NCBI GenBank assembly: GCA_032622095.1
Contig: CP136067.1
Span: forward strand, 179,028,556-179,092,555
DNA: 64,000 nt
Origin: Siphonodentalium dalli
Taxonomy: Eukaryota > Mollusca > Scaphopoda > Gadilida > Siphonodentaliidae
Reading direction: 5' to 3'
The position numbers and the translations under genes are program-made. This document shows positions 23,960-36,400 of this stretch, in pieces. The stretch's first letter is position 1. Each line of letters opens with the position of its first letter. The notes under the pieces were generated by a model. It was not told the origin of the DNA, did no database searches, and saw only the letters and a program-made list of their open reading frames with translations.

Positions 23960-24734
23960 ATATAGTGATTTTATCCATGATAAAAAAACAATTTAGGTGG
24001 AGAGTCCATATAGGAATTCCACTCGTACCAAAGACATTTAGTGGCTTTAATGAAAAAGCGCAACAAGCGAATACTCCGTATAGGAATTAAGTCTAGAAGT
24101 TGATGTGGCATGTGGCCAAGAAACAAGGCAATTTGCTGATCTATGGGAAGATTGTCAATGTACTGATAAGCAACAACTGGAAACCTGTCAATGAATAAGT
24201 ACCAAAATTTATTTCGTGATTCTGCGAGGGCAGGACAATCTATTAAAAAGTGTCGAGCGACATCAGTATACATAGTGTTACATGCACAACATTTGTTTGG
24301 ATTGGTAGATGCATGAGTACACAACAACCACACAGCCAAATGAAAGTCCTCTGTGTCGTCGGGATATTTCCTACAAACATACCATAAGTATGACATATCT
24401 GGCCTAGTATGTACTAGTCGAAATCTCTGAAACGACAAATCGTTATAAACCCTTTCTAACCATTCTTGCTTCCAGAACAAGGACCCACGTTTAACTAAGA
24501 GCTTCCAATTAGATTTTGTAGGGAATGTGGCGGTTGACGCATACTCAAGCAGATATCGATCCAAACCAAACTGTTGTAGAATCTGCTTCAAATCCCTGAC
24601 AAATGTACATGTATTTATGTGTGGATAATGTTCGTTATGAACGTGTCAACCTGGCAATAAAAAAAATTCTTAGTGGTCTTCTCAAGCGAGAGGTTACATA
24701 ATGAGCATAACAGAGACAGTTTACGGCGATATAT

Positions 24735-25239
24735 TTACACACTAAGTGTTGTCATCACTAAATCCAGCATTCTGATTGGTCGGCGCCCACGTGGCTAGTT
24801 GCAGTTATTTCTCGGTGAATGCGTAACGCCTCATAACAACAAGCTAATAACACCATCGATACGTCATTAGGTTTGGAAAGACGAACGCGTAATGCTTTGG
24901 GCGCATTTTGACTCGCGCAGGATTGACTTAATACATCATCGGGTTTCAACATGAAGAGAAATTGTTCCTATTAACTTTTGCCAAAGGTGCTATTGGGTAT
25001 TTTGGGCTGATCTTGTCACGATACACTTTTCGATTTAAATATATTTACAAAAGCGGCTTTTTCGCTAAATGTATATAAATATAAGAATTAACTGTCATGT
25101 GGACTATTTTTATGGAGATGTAACGGTGAGGTAAGTGGACATAACTTGTATGTAAAACCCTTCGGGTTTTACACAAGTTATGTCCACTTACCTCACCGTT
25201 ACATCTCCATAAAAACAGTCCACATGACAGTTAATCCTT
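24735..25239. mobile_element. 505-bp insertion inside the LINE
   Basis: ATATAT occurs directly at both borders (24729-24734 and 25240-25245). Removing the insert and one ATATAT joins LVHY to YRRKL in frame. The right end is a long hairpin; the left end (TTACACACTAAGTG on plus) is not its inverse, so this is not a simple TIR element. The duplication is low-complexity, so its exact length is uncertain. No coding capacity is recognised. Confidence 0.65.
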
Positions 25240-25244
25240 ATATA
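25079..25244. repeat. Long hairpin, ~80-bp arms
   Basis: Near-perfect inverted repeat with few mismatches: the left arm includes GTCATGTGGACT and GGAGATGTAACGGTGAGG, and the centre is AAACCC-TTC-GGGTTT. It forms the right end of the insertion in the LINE. Confidence 0.9.
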
Positions 25245-26099
25245 TGTAATGCACCAGTGGTGGAGTACCCAACAGACCATGAACCATATCAGTTCGCGTT
25301 CTAACGTGAAGACCTTGAATGTGCTTCAGACATAAGCGATGTGCACGTTCAAGGCGTTCTCATTTAAGCCAAATAGCAGTTCGCTGCCATATAGACCTTT
25401 AGGTATAATCACCGAATTATAAATTTTTAGAGAGCTCATTGGTGTTATTCCACCCGCGTAAATACCACTGTTTGACAGAGAAAAATAAGTACTCCTGAGT
25501 TTAGAACATATGTTATCAACGAAAGATGCACTGAAATTGTGTTTACTGAGGGGAATACCCAAATGTGTAATATACTATCGGTGATCCGAGCTTCCATTGT
25601 TTTGTGCGTTTCCGTGAATCACTGGTGGATTCGTTGAATATACGATAACCTGCGTTTTTGACGGGTTGTATTTGTAACGCCATTTGGAACTGTATCGTAC
25701 ACACATATCAACTAACGATTGTAATCCTGAAGCAGTGAGTGAGAGTAGAACCATGTCATCAGCATGGGTATATGAAATACACCACTGTAATAATTGATAA
25801 TTGTACCAAAAATACGAATCTAAACGAATATGCAGTTTGTTTTCGGTAAAAAAAAAGTCTTGTTTTGATTTGACGCCATTGTTTAGTAGCAACGACGCCT
25901 GATTGCCGATGCTTTCGAAATAAGTCAAATGACAACAATGAATCGTGAACATTTAAGATTTATACAGGTAGAAGCATAACAATTTATTGAAGAGAATTTT
26001 ACCAGCAAGAAAAGAGACAACAACATTCGCAGTGGAAATTCTAAAATCTTTCTACGATGAAAAGGAAATACATTAAATATGGGATCTGGGACAGCATGA

Positions 26100-26440
26100 A
26101 GAACGCACGATGAAATATAATTTCGCGCTCCGTGTGTATAATGTTTCGCTGATCCTTGGTATACATGGGTCATGCATGGGCGTTTTATTTATAGAAATGG
26201 GAATTTTTGGAACGGATTAAAAGTCGAACTGCGACCCAGAGGCCGAGTCCGGTAAAAGGTGTAGTTGGAAATTCTGGTGAGATTCATGAGAAACCTTCAG
26301 TGATAAGCCGTATATAGTTGTTGTAACAATTTGAAGGATTAGTTGTCTTAACGGAATTGTGAGTTGGTCATTCGTGAAACCAATATATTTTATATTCTAT
26401 AATTACAATCATGGGTATATAACATATGATCTTGAGCGCG
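26100..26440 (+). repeat. Dispersed repeat R1, copy 1
   Basis: Matches 58958-59285 in the same orientation over ~330 bp (AAAGTCGAACTGCGACCC, GAAACCTTCAGTGATAAGCC, TTGAAGGATTAGTTG). Non-coding; class unknown. Confidence 0.8.
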
Positions 26441-27670
26441 TTACCATTTCTGACATTGGGGTTGTTTCTCCCGCATATCCAATACCAACGAGGTGGCTAT
26501 CTTACTTAGAACTTTTCTGACCGCCTGGTGGTTCAAGATGTCAGAAACTAGAAAGAATCAAATCATGTTATTTGATTGTGTAATATATAAACTTTGAAAA
26601 AATAATTTATATATTATACTACATCCTTCGCGAGCCCCAATCATGATATTGTCTATGTCCGCGATTAGCTTACCACACGCGTTAATCTAATTAATTAATA
26701 CGTTGTTGTCGTGGGCATTTGCCCATTGAATGTCTCCATATTATAATTTCCATATGATCACGGGTGAGAAGAGTGAATTTTGTCAGTAGCATAGACTGAG
26801 TATAACTCAGAAACAGTATACTCACGTCACAGAATATACTACCCGACGTACGTTGCACTCGTTTACTAATTTTTCTCCAAAACTTTCAGAATGTGGGCCG
26901 AACATGAATAGGCCATTTGTTGAAAACATGACGCGACCGGACTCGGTATTCGAAAGGGGGACTTAGACTCTAGATAACTAATATTTGACTTATTGTCAAA
27001 ACTGATTATGCATGTGTACTTGACAGTGTTATTTTTGTCCGGCGATGACGAAGCAATTTTCTAAACTTTCTATAAATGGATATATCAAGTTTTCTAAAAT
27101 TTCTATAAATGTATATTACAAAGTTATATGTTATAAGCATGGCTATGTCGATACGTCCCTGCATTTCTTATTGTAAGATGTCACAGCACAAGTTTTTAGG
27201 TTTGGGATGATACCCGGGAATATTTTAAAGAGCTTTCAGCCCTCTCCTACAACCCACTGTTGGATGCTGCAATTCCGCTGAAGAGCGTTTGTAGGGTTTG
27301 TGAGTTTGTAAGTAGAGTACGATTTGCCCACGCACAGTAGGTGTTTTCCTACTATGCATGGTGTGTATGCCACCGCAGTAACAAGCAAAGCCCCCCCCCC
27401 CCCATTCAGAACCTGGACCGGCGATGAAGACTTACCTTGTTTTCTGTTATGGGTTTTGTGTGCTGATATATATATATATATATATTTATTTATTTTTAGT
27501 TATGAATGGTTGTAATTTTGCTTGCACCGTCTCAGTTGCCTTAGTCTGTTGTATTCCGGGCTTGTACTACGGCCCTACACGCTAGGAACAATGTGCAATG
27601 TCAGCCGGTTGACTTAAGGTCGGTCGGGCTCCTCAACTATTGATGGTGTGATGCCCGCCTTTCACTCATG
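26441..27670. other. No gene recognised; TA and poly(C) tracts
   Basis: Contains a 13-C run at 27391-27403 and a TA microsatellite at about 27465-27485. A short direct repeat (TTTCTATAAATG) lies near 27067 and 27103. Nothing coding is supported. Confidence 0.4.
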
Positions 27671-30470
27671 TGCGAGTTTCAGAAGTTTATCAAGTTTATT
27701 ATTAATATCTCTCCTTATCATAATTGACATAAGAGATCATTACAAGTAATAACATATGTGATGATATCAATGAATGAGCATGGAAGCAAAAATGTATGAT
27801 CTTTTTGTTTTGTTATTTAAATGTGATTCCAATTATAATCATGAATGTTGTATAAGTCATCACATATTTCCCCTCCGGATGCATACATACGCGTGTAAGC
27901 TTTCGAGGTGGTTACAGCGTTTCAGTAGCGTGTTTGATAAAAAGTGCAAGACCATCATTTATCTTTTCATGTCCAGAGTTAAATAATTCGTACAACTTAA
28001 ATTTATTTGATTTCGTATAAAAATATGCATCAATGTACTTTTTGCGTACTTCAGTAAGAGAATCGCAGATCAAAATAAAGTGGTATTCATCACCCACTGC
28101 ATTCCCACACTTATTACAAATTCGTAGCGCAGCATCTGTATTTGTCCATGAGCCTGTTTCAATAGGTAGTCTATGATTTCTAGTCCTGAATTTCATAAGT
28201 TGTGTTACATTACGAATACTCAATGATGATAAATAATTTGCTCTACCAAATTCTCGTTTGATTATTTTATAAAAATCACTCTTACTTGATATTTCGACCT
28301 GGTATAGCCACTCATTTATATATATGTCATACACTTTGCGCTTGCAAGCTCCATTAAACCAGGTATTATCATATATACATTGATATAGCCAATTATCACT
28401 CATACCTAGTTCACATAATGTACTTTTTATATTGTTAATCCAATCACATTGAAGTTGGCCTGAGCCATGCAAATCATACACCAAGGAGTAGATATGATAT
28501 ACTAGTTTGCCTTGTTTTCCAGCGATTAGTCTACCCCACTAACCGAGATATCTTAGTTTAATTTTTAAATCAATAGGATAGATTCCAAGTTCTCCATACA
28601 AAAATATATTGGGGGTCGATTTCTTAAGACGGCCAATAAATTTCAGAAACCAACGTTCAAGTTTGGTGATAACTGTCAAATTTTCGAAGCCCCAAATTTC
28701 CGAACCATATGTGAGTATCGGTACAATTGCCTTCTCATATACTTCCAGTATGCTACATAAATCTATCTGAGAACTCCGGGCCTTTGATATTAATGCAAAC
28801 ATTGCCTTTTTTGCTGATCTACAGCGTTCGTTTCTTTCATATGCAAATGTTCCCCTTTGGTGAAAATATGTTCCAAGATATTTATAATGTTTGACAATTT
28901 CAAGATTTGTTCCATTTAGTTCAAATATTGGTATCCTCCGCGGTGATCTTCCGAATATGATTACTTTACTTTTATCATTGTTAATTTTCAGTTTCCAGTT
29001 CAAGCAAAATGTATCAAATATGTTCAGAGATTTCTGTAATCCTTTAGCAGTTGTAGACATTAGCACGGTATCGTCGGCATACAATAATACAAAGAAATGT
29101 AGGTAAGTGTCCACCCTTGTTCCTTCTACATCACTGAGATCAATTCCATCACAGCCTCCATTCTTCATGAAATCTTCCAAATCGTTCAGGTAGAGAGAGA
29201 ATAAAATAGGAGATAAGTTTTGACCTTGTCTAACCCCTAAAGAAGTTGAGAAAGTGTTGGAGTAGACATCGTCGCTAGAAACACAGGACTTAATGTTATG
29301 ATAGATGCTTTTGATAACATTCAAAAATTTTCCTTCGATTCTGTGTGATTTCAATTTCTCCCATAATCCATTCAAACGCTTTAGATAGGTCTATAAATGC
29401 ACAAAACAGTTTCTTTTTTCTCATCTTCAAAAGTTTAATAATACTATACAGTGTGAAGGAATGGTCTATGGTTGAATAACCCTTTCTAAAACCGGCTTGT
29501 GACTCACTCAATAGATCGTTATATTCCAGATATAGGGATATCCGCTCGCTTAGTATACTTGTGAATAGTTTAGATATACAACTTACTAACGTTATCTTCC
29601 TATAATTATTCGGATCCATTATGTCTCCTTTATCTTTGTATATAGGTTTAATAAGACCAACAGTCCAATCGTGTGGCACAATACCGGTTTCAAGAACAAG
29701 GTTGAACAGTTTCACATAAACGTTTATGAGAATATGAATAGTTGATTTGATGAATTCATTAGTAACCCGGTCGACCCCCGCGGCTTTCATATTACCCGAC
29801 CTTGTGACTGCAGCCTCTATTTCATCGGCGATTATTTTGGCATCCAACATAGTTTTATCTAATATTTTTTCTACTTTTGGGAGCTCCCTGCAATTTTCAG
29901 CATGCCCTGATTCTGCCGCGCAATCTTCTGCAACATAGTAGTCATAGAAATCATCCGCCGATGGTGATTGTCGGGTAGGTCCCTTTCGTCCTAGAGATCG
30001 GATAATTCCCCAGAAGTCACGAGCCGATAATTTACGCGTTTCACGTAATTGTTTTCGGAAATCTGTGTTATATCGCAAACGGCTTCTCTTTGTAATACAT
30101 CTATAGACATTTCTACAGTAGTCAAGTTTTAGTTTGTTTGATTTAGATGGATGATTTTTCATATTTTTTCGCGATTTACGGTATTCAGTTCTAGCCCTTC
30201 TGCAATCGTAATTATACCATGGCATTCCACGTTCTACGTGTCGTTTCTTTCTTACGCGCACCTCACCGAATGTACATCTGCCTGCTTCTATGTAGACTTC
30301 TTTCAATTCTGAGTTTAATTTATTGACTTTATCTTCGGTGATGTCATTGCTACTCAGCAACTCATCAAGTTTATACTCTATATCTGTTATCACAACGCTA
30401 TCTATATGTTCAACATAACTCCCAATTTTACTATTATCCCATTTATATATTCCGCGTTCGACAGAATGAT
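27671..30470 (-). pseudogene. LINE, 5'-truncated ORF2 (linker, RT, C-terminal knuckle)
   Basis: Minus strand. The first ORF piece (to 29296) holds the linker, KAAGVDRVTNEF, PIYKDKGDIMDPNNYRKITL, SESQAGFRKGYSTIDHS and CAFIDLSKAFE. A one-base frameshift near 29375 is followed by GVRQGQNLSPILFSLYLND, the palm motif LLYADDTVLMS (about 29060) and the thumb (HYKYLGTYFHQ, ILTYGSEIWGFE). An in-frame TAG at 28539-28541 precedes the last piece, which ends with FRTRNHRLPIETGSW and the CNKCGNAVGDEYHFILIC knuckle and stops at 27912. Coding similarity starts near 30465 inside the linker, so the endonuclease is missing. The 3' UTR reaches to about 27671 with ATAAACTTGATAAACTT at its end. Two lesions make it non-functional. 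Clade tentatively CR1/Jockey-like. Confidence 0.9.
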
Positions 30471-31469
30471 GGCGGATACTTTACGCGTTTCGGATCGACC
30501 GGTTGAAGTTCTGAACTCAGAACCCGTTGACCTGGTTGTGTAATGCGGTCGCGGACTGATGAAGCAGCTGAGGCCAGACTGGGTTGATTAGTGTGTTTTC
30601 GGAAGGTTTGGGGTGTCAAGTAGTGTTTTCGATTTTCTGTCCAACCCGTCCTCCCATAGGCACGGGCGCGGGTGGAGGCATGTAAATGCAAATTTGTATA
30701 GGCAGTTGTTAGAAATTTTGAGAGAGATAATTATTCGACGTCTTATACTACGGCTACGACAAGCGTTTCTACACCACCCAGGGACAGTCATCAACGCCCC
30801 CGGGGCCATCTAGGGCGTGAACCCCGCTAACATAGATTTTGGTATTGGTGTTAGTCGTGTTTTGTGGTCATGTTTGTGAGCTGATTTGTTTGTGGAGTGT
30901 AATGATTTTACAATGTTAGCAGGTTAGTTGGTTGTTTGAAGGAGATAATTACTCAATGGCTAATAATACTGTCACGACAAGCGTATCTACACCGCCCGGG
31001 GACAGTCACCAACGAGCCCGATGTCCTACGTTTTTATATTATTGTTAGTCTTGTTAGGCGGTTGATATTTCGGATTTTTGCATGTATGTAGGTTAGTACA
31101 TGATGACTTATTTATACTGGGGTTCTAGCATTGGACTTTATTGAGGACTTATACTACAGGGTGGCGTGGCCAATCAACTGTGTTCGCTTGTCATAGATCA
31201 GTAGGCATCTAGAACCCATTTGAACATTATACCTGTAGGGATGTCTGGTGGAATTTACCTGTTTGGGGTGTTGTTCCGTGGGTATATGAAATGCGATTTT
31301 GGTTATTAGACTTACCACCCGTTTGTCTGGACTGTGTTTGTAACCTGATCGACCTCGCGTGTTTATTAAGTTCTTAAGATATACGCATATTTGTTTGTTG
31401 ATGTATTAAATTAGGGATGTATTGGTGCGACCATTGAGGGGAATTATCCCGGCATAGCACAGAAAGATC
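30471..31469. repeat. ~220-bp duplication beside a LINE fragment
   Basis: Two related stretches, at about 30720-30830 and 30943-31030, share GAGATAATTA, ACGACAAGCGT(T/A)TCTACACC and GGGACAGTCA(T/C)CAACG. Their place below the stop side of the RT fragment at 31470 makes a LINE 3' region a possible source. No gene is recognised in the rest. Confidence 0.45.
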
Positions 31470-32280
31470 CCTGATCTCGCCGGCCTGGTTTTCATGTTTT
31501 GTTTTTATTTTTGTCAGTAGTGTTTTCCTGAGCTCGAGTTTGTCAATTAGGGTGCTGCCTTGTAGTCTAATTAGAGTGTTTGCCGCTAGAGTTTGAAGTC
31601 TAACGTGGAGCGGGGGGTATGTCGGGTGTACTTATGTAATGCCCTGATGGGGGTTCGTACATTTTCTTGGAATGCCATTCTCAATGTTTTTGTTTTGGAT
31701 TACTTGGAGTTTGTTGAGTTTTGATTTGGATAAATTGGCGGTTATGATGATCCCATATTTCATGATTGGTCGTATAAATTGCTTATAGAGCTTAATTAGA
31801 GTTGCTGGATGATGTGCCCCTGAGCATCCTTAATAGCCCAATTCTTTGGTTGAGATGTTTTTGAGATGTATGTGGAAAGATGTTTTTGGTCGAGAATTAT
31901 GCCCAGGAGTGTTGCCTCCTGGGGTTGTTCAAAAGTTTCCCCATAGATGGACAATTTAAGATTGTATTGTATATGTTTTCTGCTAAAGAGGATTAATTGC
32001 TTCTTCTTTTTTTTTGGCAATCAGTTCGGTGCGCCATTTAGAACACCGCCTTTCCAAGAGTTGTTTTTGTAATCTGAATTCTAGCGTTTTGGAGTTCCCC
32101 TTGTGGTACAAAGGCCCAGATCATCGGCGAATTGTGAGATTTGGTTGTTGTTTAGTGGATTGTTAGGTATGTCGTTGACGTATATTAAGAAGAGTAACGG
32201 ACTTAATACGGACCCCTGGGGCGTTCCGGCTTTAAGGTTGACGCTGTCTGAAATTGTAGAATAATGCTCCCTGGTACATA
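31470..32280 (-). pseudogene. LINE RT fragment (Jockey/R1-like), frameshifted
   Basis: Minus strand, in several frames: LKAGTPQGSVLSPLLFLIY and SQFADDLGLCTT (catalytic FADD, about 32120-32135), then KTLEFRLQKQLLERRCSKW, QLILFSRKHIQYNLKL with LLGIILDQKHL (about 31850-32000), LYKQFIRPIMKYG (about 31760) and LHVRLQTLAANTLIRLQ (about 31590). Block order and spacing are those of RT fingers-palm-thumb. At least three frameshifts. It is a different clade from the other LINEs in the window, judging from FADD and PQGSVLSP. Confidence 0.8.
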
Positions 32281-32756
32281 CTAAACATATCTATCTTAAC
32301 CGATGGGGGGAGACAGGAATATAATCGAACTATAAGTGACCCCAACCAAATTACCAAGGTCATACTCGAAGAGGCCGCGACCTATGGGTTATGCAAGTCT
32401 AACCACAAAGGAAGGAAGTATTAGGTAATAATTCCAGTTCACCCATGGGTCAGTACAGACAAAGAGATACACTAATGGCTGCTAGAAGTCATTAGCGTAT
32501 ATATAAACCAGACATTAATCTACTCTTCAATCAGTTTCGGCTCTTCAGACTAATTGGCAGATGTCAACATCCACCCGCTAAATTAATAAGCGGCGTTCCT
32601 GTCTTTCCATCCATCCAAGATTTGATTCATAACATTGCTGTTGACTATACATTGATATTAGATGTGAATAAATGATATACAAGAACTGACTTCATTCTTC
32701 CACAAAATTTCTTCTTGAATGCTTGGGAGTGCGTAGTCAATCAAGAGTGTTGCGCC
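32281..32756 (+). other. Possible solo LTR or orphan promoter
   Basis: TATATATAAA at 32498-32507 and AATAAA at 32667-32672 are 160 bp apart with no ORF, the layout of an LTR (TATA, initiator, polyadenylation signal). Clear TG...CA borders and a target duplication could not be fixed. Confidence 0.25.
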
Positions 32757-32910
32757 AAATACAATGCCTAGGCATTATTATTATTATAATCACGACAAAT
32801 ACAATGCCTAGGCATATATTATTATAATCACGACAAATACAATGCCTAGGCATATATTATTATAATCACGACAAATACAATGCCTAGGCATATATTATTA
32901 TAATCACGAC
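32757..32910. repeat. 38-bp tandem repeat, four copies
   Basis: ACAATGCCTAGGCAT begins at 32761, 32801, 32839 and 32877. Each unit carries the palindrome ATGCCTAGGCAT and an ATTATTATAATCACGAC tail. The last three units are almost identical. Confidence 0.9.
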
Positions 32911-33211
32911 ATACTGTTTCGCAGCACATGCGATGACTTAAAGATATGTGCAATAAATAACGGTCGGTCACAGGACCTGAATGGATAACTTACATTGACG
33001 TTATATAACATATTTTCTAAATTGATACTGCTGTGTGTTTGTGTGTGAGAACCCCCGCCCAAGCCCCACCATATTGATGATCGCGGTGACTTGAATCGAA
33101 CCAATTAGTGTCTGACTTATTGTCTCAACAATTGGAAATTTGTAATATCCAACGGTTGGATATCCGGTATATCCAATTGTCACGCCCAGATCTCCAAAGC
33201 TGGTATCGAGG

Positions 33212-33870
33212 GACTTCGAGATCGGCTGCAGCTTCGGTCACAGCCGATATCGGAAATATGTCTGCGCATGTCCATATCCGAGGAATCTCGAACGACTATG
33301 ACCGCGGCTGCAGCCGCAAAGAATGTCCCTTTCAATATCCATTATCCAACACAATCAACATGAATTCCCTGTAATTTAATCATCGAATTTGAGGGTCTGG
33401 TATCATAAACAATATAAGGTTATCTCAACTTATCTGTTGATCAGACCCAATGCTGTATATTTTATACTTTAATAGCATTAATTATATATAAAAACATTAT
33501 TAGTTTATATAGGCCTATATAGGCGTGTATGGCCTAGACATATAAAAAAAAACATCGACATTCGGAATTAACTATATTAAACTCCAACTTTCCAAAAACA
33601 AATTCATAAAATTAGATAGATAACTGTTTTCCTAAAACAACCACCGAACCCAAGATAAAAATCTACACGTATCAACTGCCGATTAATTTGTTCATTCATT
33701 CAATCATTGTCCGCCTTTTTCATTTATTCAGTGGCCGCCATTTTGGATTTGATCGGTAGTACGGGAACTCGCAACCAGGATTTGGTGGAAACGTGACGTC
33801 ACATATCCTGGTCATGGTAACTTCGAGGTCCCAAATCCGGCTGTGACTAGCTGCGACCGATCTCGAAGTC
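33212..33870. mobile_element. TIR-bounded repeat, ~660 bp
   Basis: Left end GACTTCGAGATCGG...GGTCACAGCCG and right end CGGCTGTGACTAGC...CCGATCTCGAAGTC are imperfect inverses (~35 bp). The interior is non-coding and includes GTGACGTCAC near 33805. A target duplication was not identified. Confidence 0.5.
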
Positions 33871-34706
33871 AGTCATCAATTACATATTAAGAGAACCAGC
33901 CCATTGTGTCTATTCGTCAGGATACAAACAATGGGTGACGTCACGAAATTGTTCTAAATACAGGTATGGTGTCACGCGTAGTTTGAGTAAAATGAGTTAT
34001 CAACTTTATAAACTTTGACAATCTGAGCATTTTACTTCATTGTCATGATAGCGCTACAGCTAAGTACACAATGAATGGTACCACTGATAGCGTCAACGTT
34101 ATAATAAAACACATAATGTCAACCATCCTCGAACTACGGATGCGTCTCGTCGATACAGGTTGTCCATTGTGTTGATCAACCTCTGCGTCGCCTTTATGCC
34201 GTGGGTCTCTTCCGTGGGAATCCAGTAGTTTTCCTGTAACATGCGAGGTCTCATCGACGTGGCTTGTGCCAACGTTTCGTTTACCAGCACACGGTAGGCT
34301 TATTTTGTCGAAGATCTTGGGTGCAGTGTGATGAAAATTGACCATAAGAACGTTGACAAACAATGTGAGAATGCCAACGATTGTCTGGATGATGAGGACA
34401 TAGGATATATATGGTACGTCATCGGAGCTTTTTGGAACAGTCGTAGCAATGAAGCTGATGAAAACAGTGAAAGCAAGAAAAATGGTAACACAAAGCCCAA
34501 TCCTATCACCCGCCTCCACGGGGAGCAAGAATGTGAAACTGTTCATTACAGCCAAACATAAAATCGGAGCAAACAGATTAACGACATGAAACCACGGTTT
34601 TCGTTCAATGTCAATTTGCACAGTCAGTGTATCGCTATACTGCGGATCCGGAAGGATGCATTTGTATTTAATTATCTTCCACTCTGGATTTGGCACAATT
34701 ACTAGC

Positions 34707-34792
34707 GAGTTTGCGATTTCAAACCGGTACGGGTACCGGTACGCGTACGGGTAGCTACCCGTACCGGTACACGTTTTGAAATCGCAAACTGT
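34707..34792. repeat. Terminal hairpin with CCGGTACGGGT units
   Basis: GTTTGCGATTTCAAA at the left pairs with TTTGAAATCGCAAAC at the right; between them overlapping GGTACGGGTACCGGTACG motifs are largely self-complementary. Confidence 0.8.
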
Positions 34793-35263
34793 TTTACCGG
34801 TAGAATCATCACATCGACTGGTAATGTATGGTGAGCCAACTCGAACAAAAAAGATATAATGATATAGATTGTTATTTGCGTTATTGGCCTATGTTATACT
34901 TAGCGTCATGGGTTGTTGTAAATATGTATTTAGATTAGATGAGCCCCATGATAATCAGTTGCTTTCATCAAGGACGAGCTAGGTGGCAGTTGGAAGAGGA
35001 CGTAACATTTTCAACAATTGGATTCTACAAGTCATAGACCGATCGAGTGTCGACAATAAATCGGTGGAATTTTTAAACTTAGAAAATAGATTATGATAGC
35101 TCAAATATGCAATTACGTTATATATATAGATAAAATGTCCAACCAATATTCGGTGTAAAATGTATTGTTTTAGACCAAGGGTCTAATATTGTCCTACGTG
35201 TACTTTCAGTTCGATATAATACCACATGTGTCCCTTATTTTAGTTGGGGAATATTTAGTCATA

Positions 35264-35594
35264 TTAAGGATGCATAATCCGAATTAACGCTCCCAAGTTA
35301 CTATTTTTTTTGGCTTCGGGGGTAAAACTAAATATTTGATTCGAATCGAGGAACCCACAATCAAAGCGCAGAGTGATCAGATATCGATCGATTTTTGAAG
35401 TTGTAATTGCGGACGAAGATGCTTAACTCTAAAATCAAGTGGTAATGCGGCCAAAATTTTATACTATAGTTGACAGCAGTTAGCATTATTTTGTTGTAAT
35501 TAATCGATTCTGATAACAAACGCGTATTTTGAAGAAATGTTCTTGTTGTAACTTTATGATATGGGGACCGTCTGATCGGTTTGAGTAGCTTTAA
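35264..35594 (-). mobile_element. TIR element M2, copy B (internally deleted)
   Basis: Shares CCGAATTAACGCTCCCAAG, GGCTTCGGGGGTAAAA and GGGGACCGTCTGATCGG with the other M2 copies, but ~110 bp are missing from the middle and the termini have decayed. Confidence 0.75.
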
Positions 35595-35939
35595 GTAAAC
35601 CCTTGTTTGGAATCTTTCAACAGATCGAAGGGTCGGCCCGTCGGGGCAAGGGAATATTTATCCCAAGAATTGGGATTGTTGTCGGGATCTAAACCCGGAG
35701 GTAGGTTGAAATGTTTAACTTGGTAACAAAAAAGGTGTCAAAATGTAGTCTGTTTATTATACGGATTGAATAAAGAGCGTTTGCTTCACTGCTGAAACTC
35801 GCTCTGCGTATATGCTTAGATTTTGTAGAGTATGTATAGGTATTTCGTGTATTTGGCGACCTATATTATCCCCACTACAGTATACACAAGTATTGTGGTT
35901 CAAATGCGCCATGTCCGTTCAGATAGTAAATATATATTA

Positions 35940-36400
35940 AAATGAGAAATCAGTCCCCACCAACATACGATAAGGTAACTAAACGGTAATTGTATTCAAA
36001 TGTGCAATGCATAGATAAATCCACGATTACCCCCCCCCCCCCCCCCCCCCCAACGTTGGTCAAATGTTCAACATTTGGAAATTTGATATACCTGACACAA
36101 CATTTGTTGGAAATTTCACACAAACAATAGGTTGAAATTGTTTTCGTAGTTTCATTTTCGAACAATTTATTAGTGGATAATTTGTAGTTTTTAGACCAAC
36201 ATTTGCATATTTCCCTATTTTTGGTAACAAAATTTGGACTGAAATGGCTGTCAGAAACAGTTGGAAATTGTTCAAGCTTGGGGGGGGTGTCAGGTCTCAA
36301 AATTTCCACTTGTGAATTTGATATGGTTCGAGATGTGTAGTTAGAAATTCGAAGGTGGACACCCTTCCTAACGCGCAGACCATCTATAGCCATGTCACTG
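35940..36400 (-). repeat. C-rich dispersed repeat with 22-C run
   Basis: Contains 22 consecutive C at 36030-36051 and minus-strand blocks (CTAACTACAC, GAAATTTTGAGACC) related to those near 53400-53500. The minus-strand ORF across it is a by-product of low stop density. Confidence 0.5.

Larger units (their letters stand above)
23960..25800 (-). pseudogene. LINE RT fragment (L2/CR1-like), interrupted
   Basis: Minus strand. From the 5' side: HADDMVLLS with the palm motif (about 25755-25770), SKWRYKYNPSKTQVIVYS, a frameshift near 25570, LGIPLSKHNFSASF, IIPKGLYGSELLFGLN, then a second frameshift near 25340 into ERAHRLCLKHIQGLH and GLLGTPPLVHY. A 505-bp insertion follows (24735-25239). The frame then resumes with YRRKLSLLCSLCNLSLEKTT and a frame change to QILQQFGLDRYLLEYAST, and ends with the CCAC...ARHFLIDCPALAESR knuckle and a stop at 23971. 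HADD in place of YADD is seen in this kind of RT. 5'-truncated at about 25800. Dead by frameshifts and insertion. Confidence 0.75.

Noticed and set aside
32757-32910. CRISPR-like array
   Set aside because: Units are directly tandem without variable spacers, in an animal-type genome.
35950-36393. 147-codon minus-strand ORF
   Set aside because: It covers a poly(C)-containing dispersed repeat related to non-coding sequence near 53.4 kb; the frame is not conserved.
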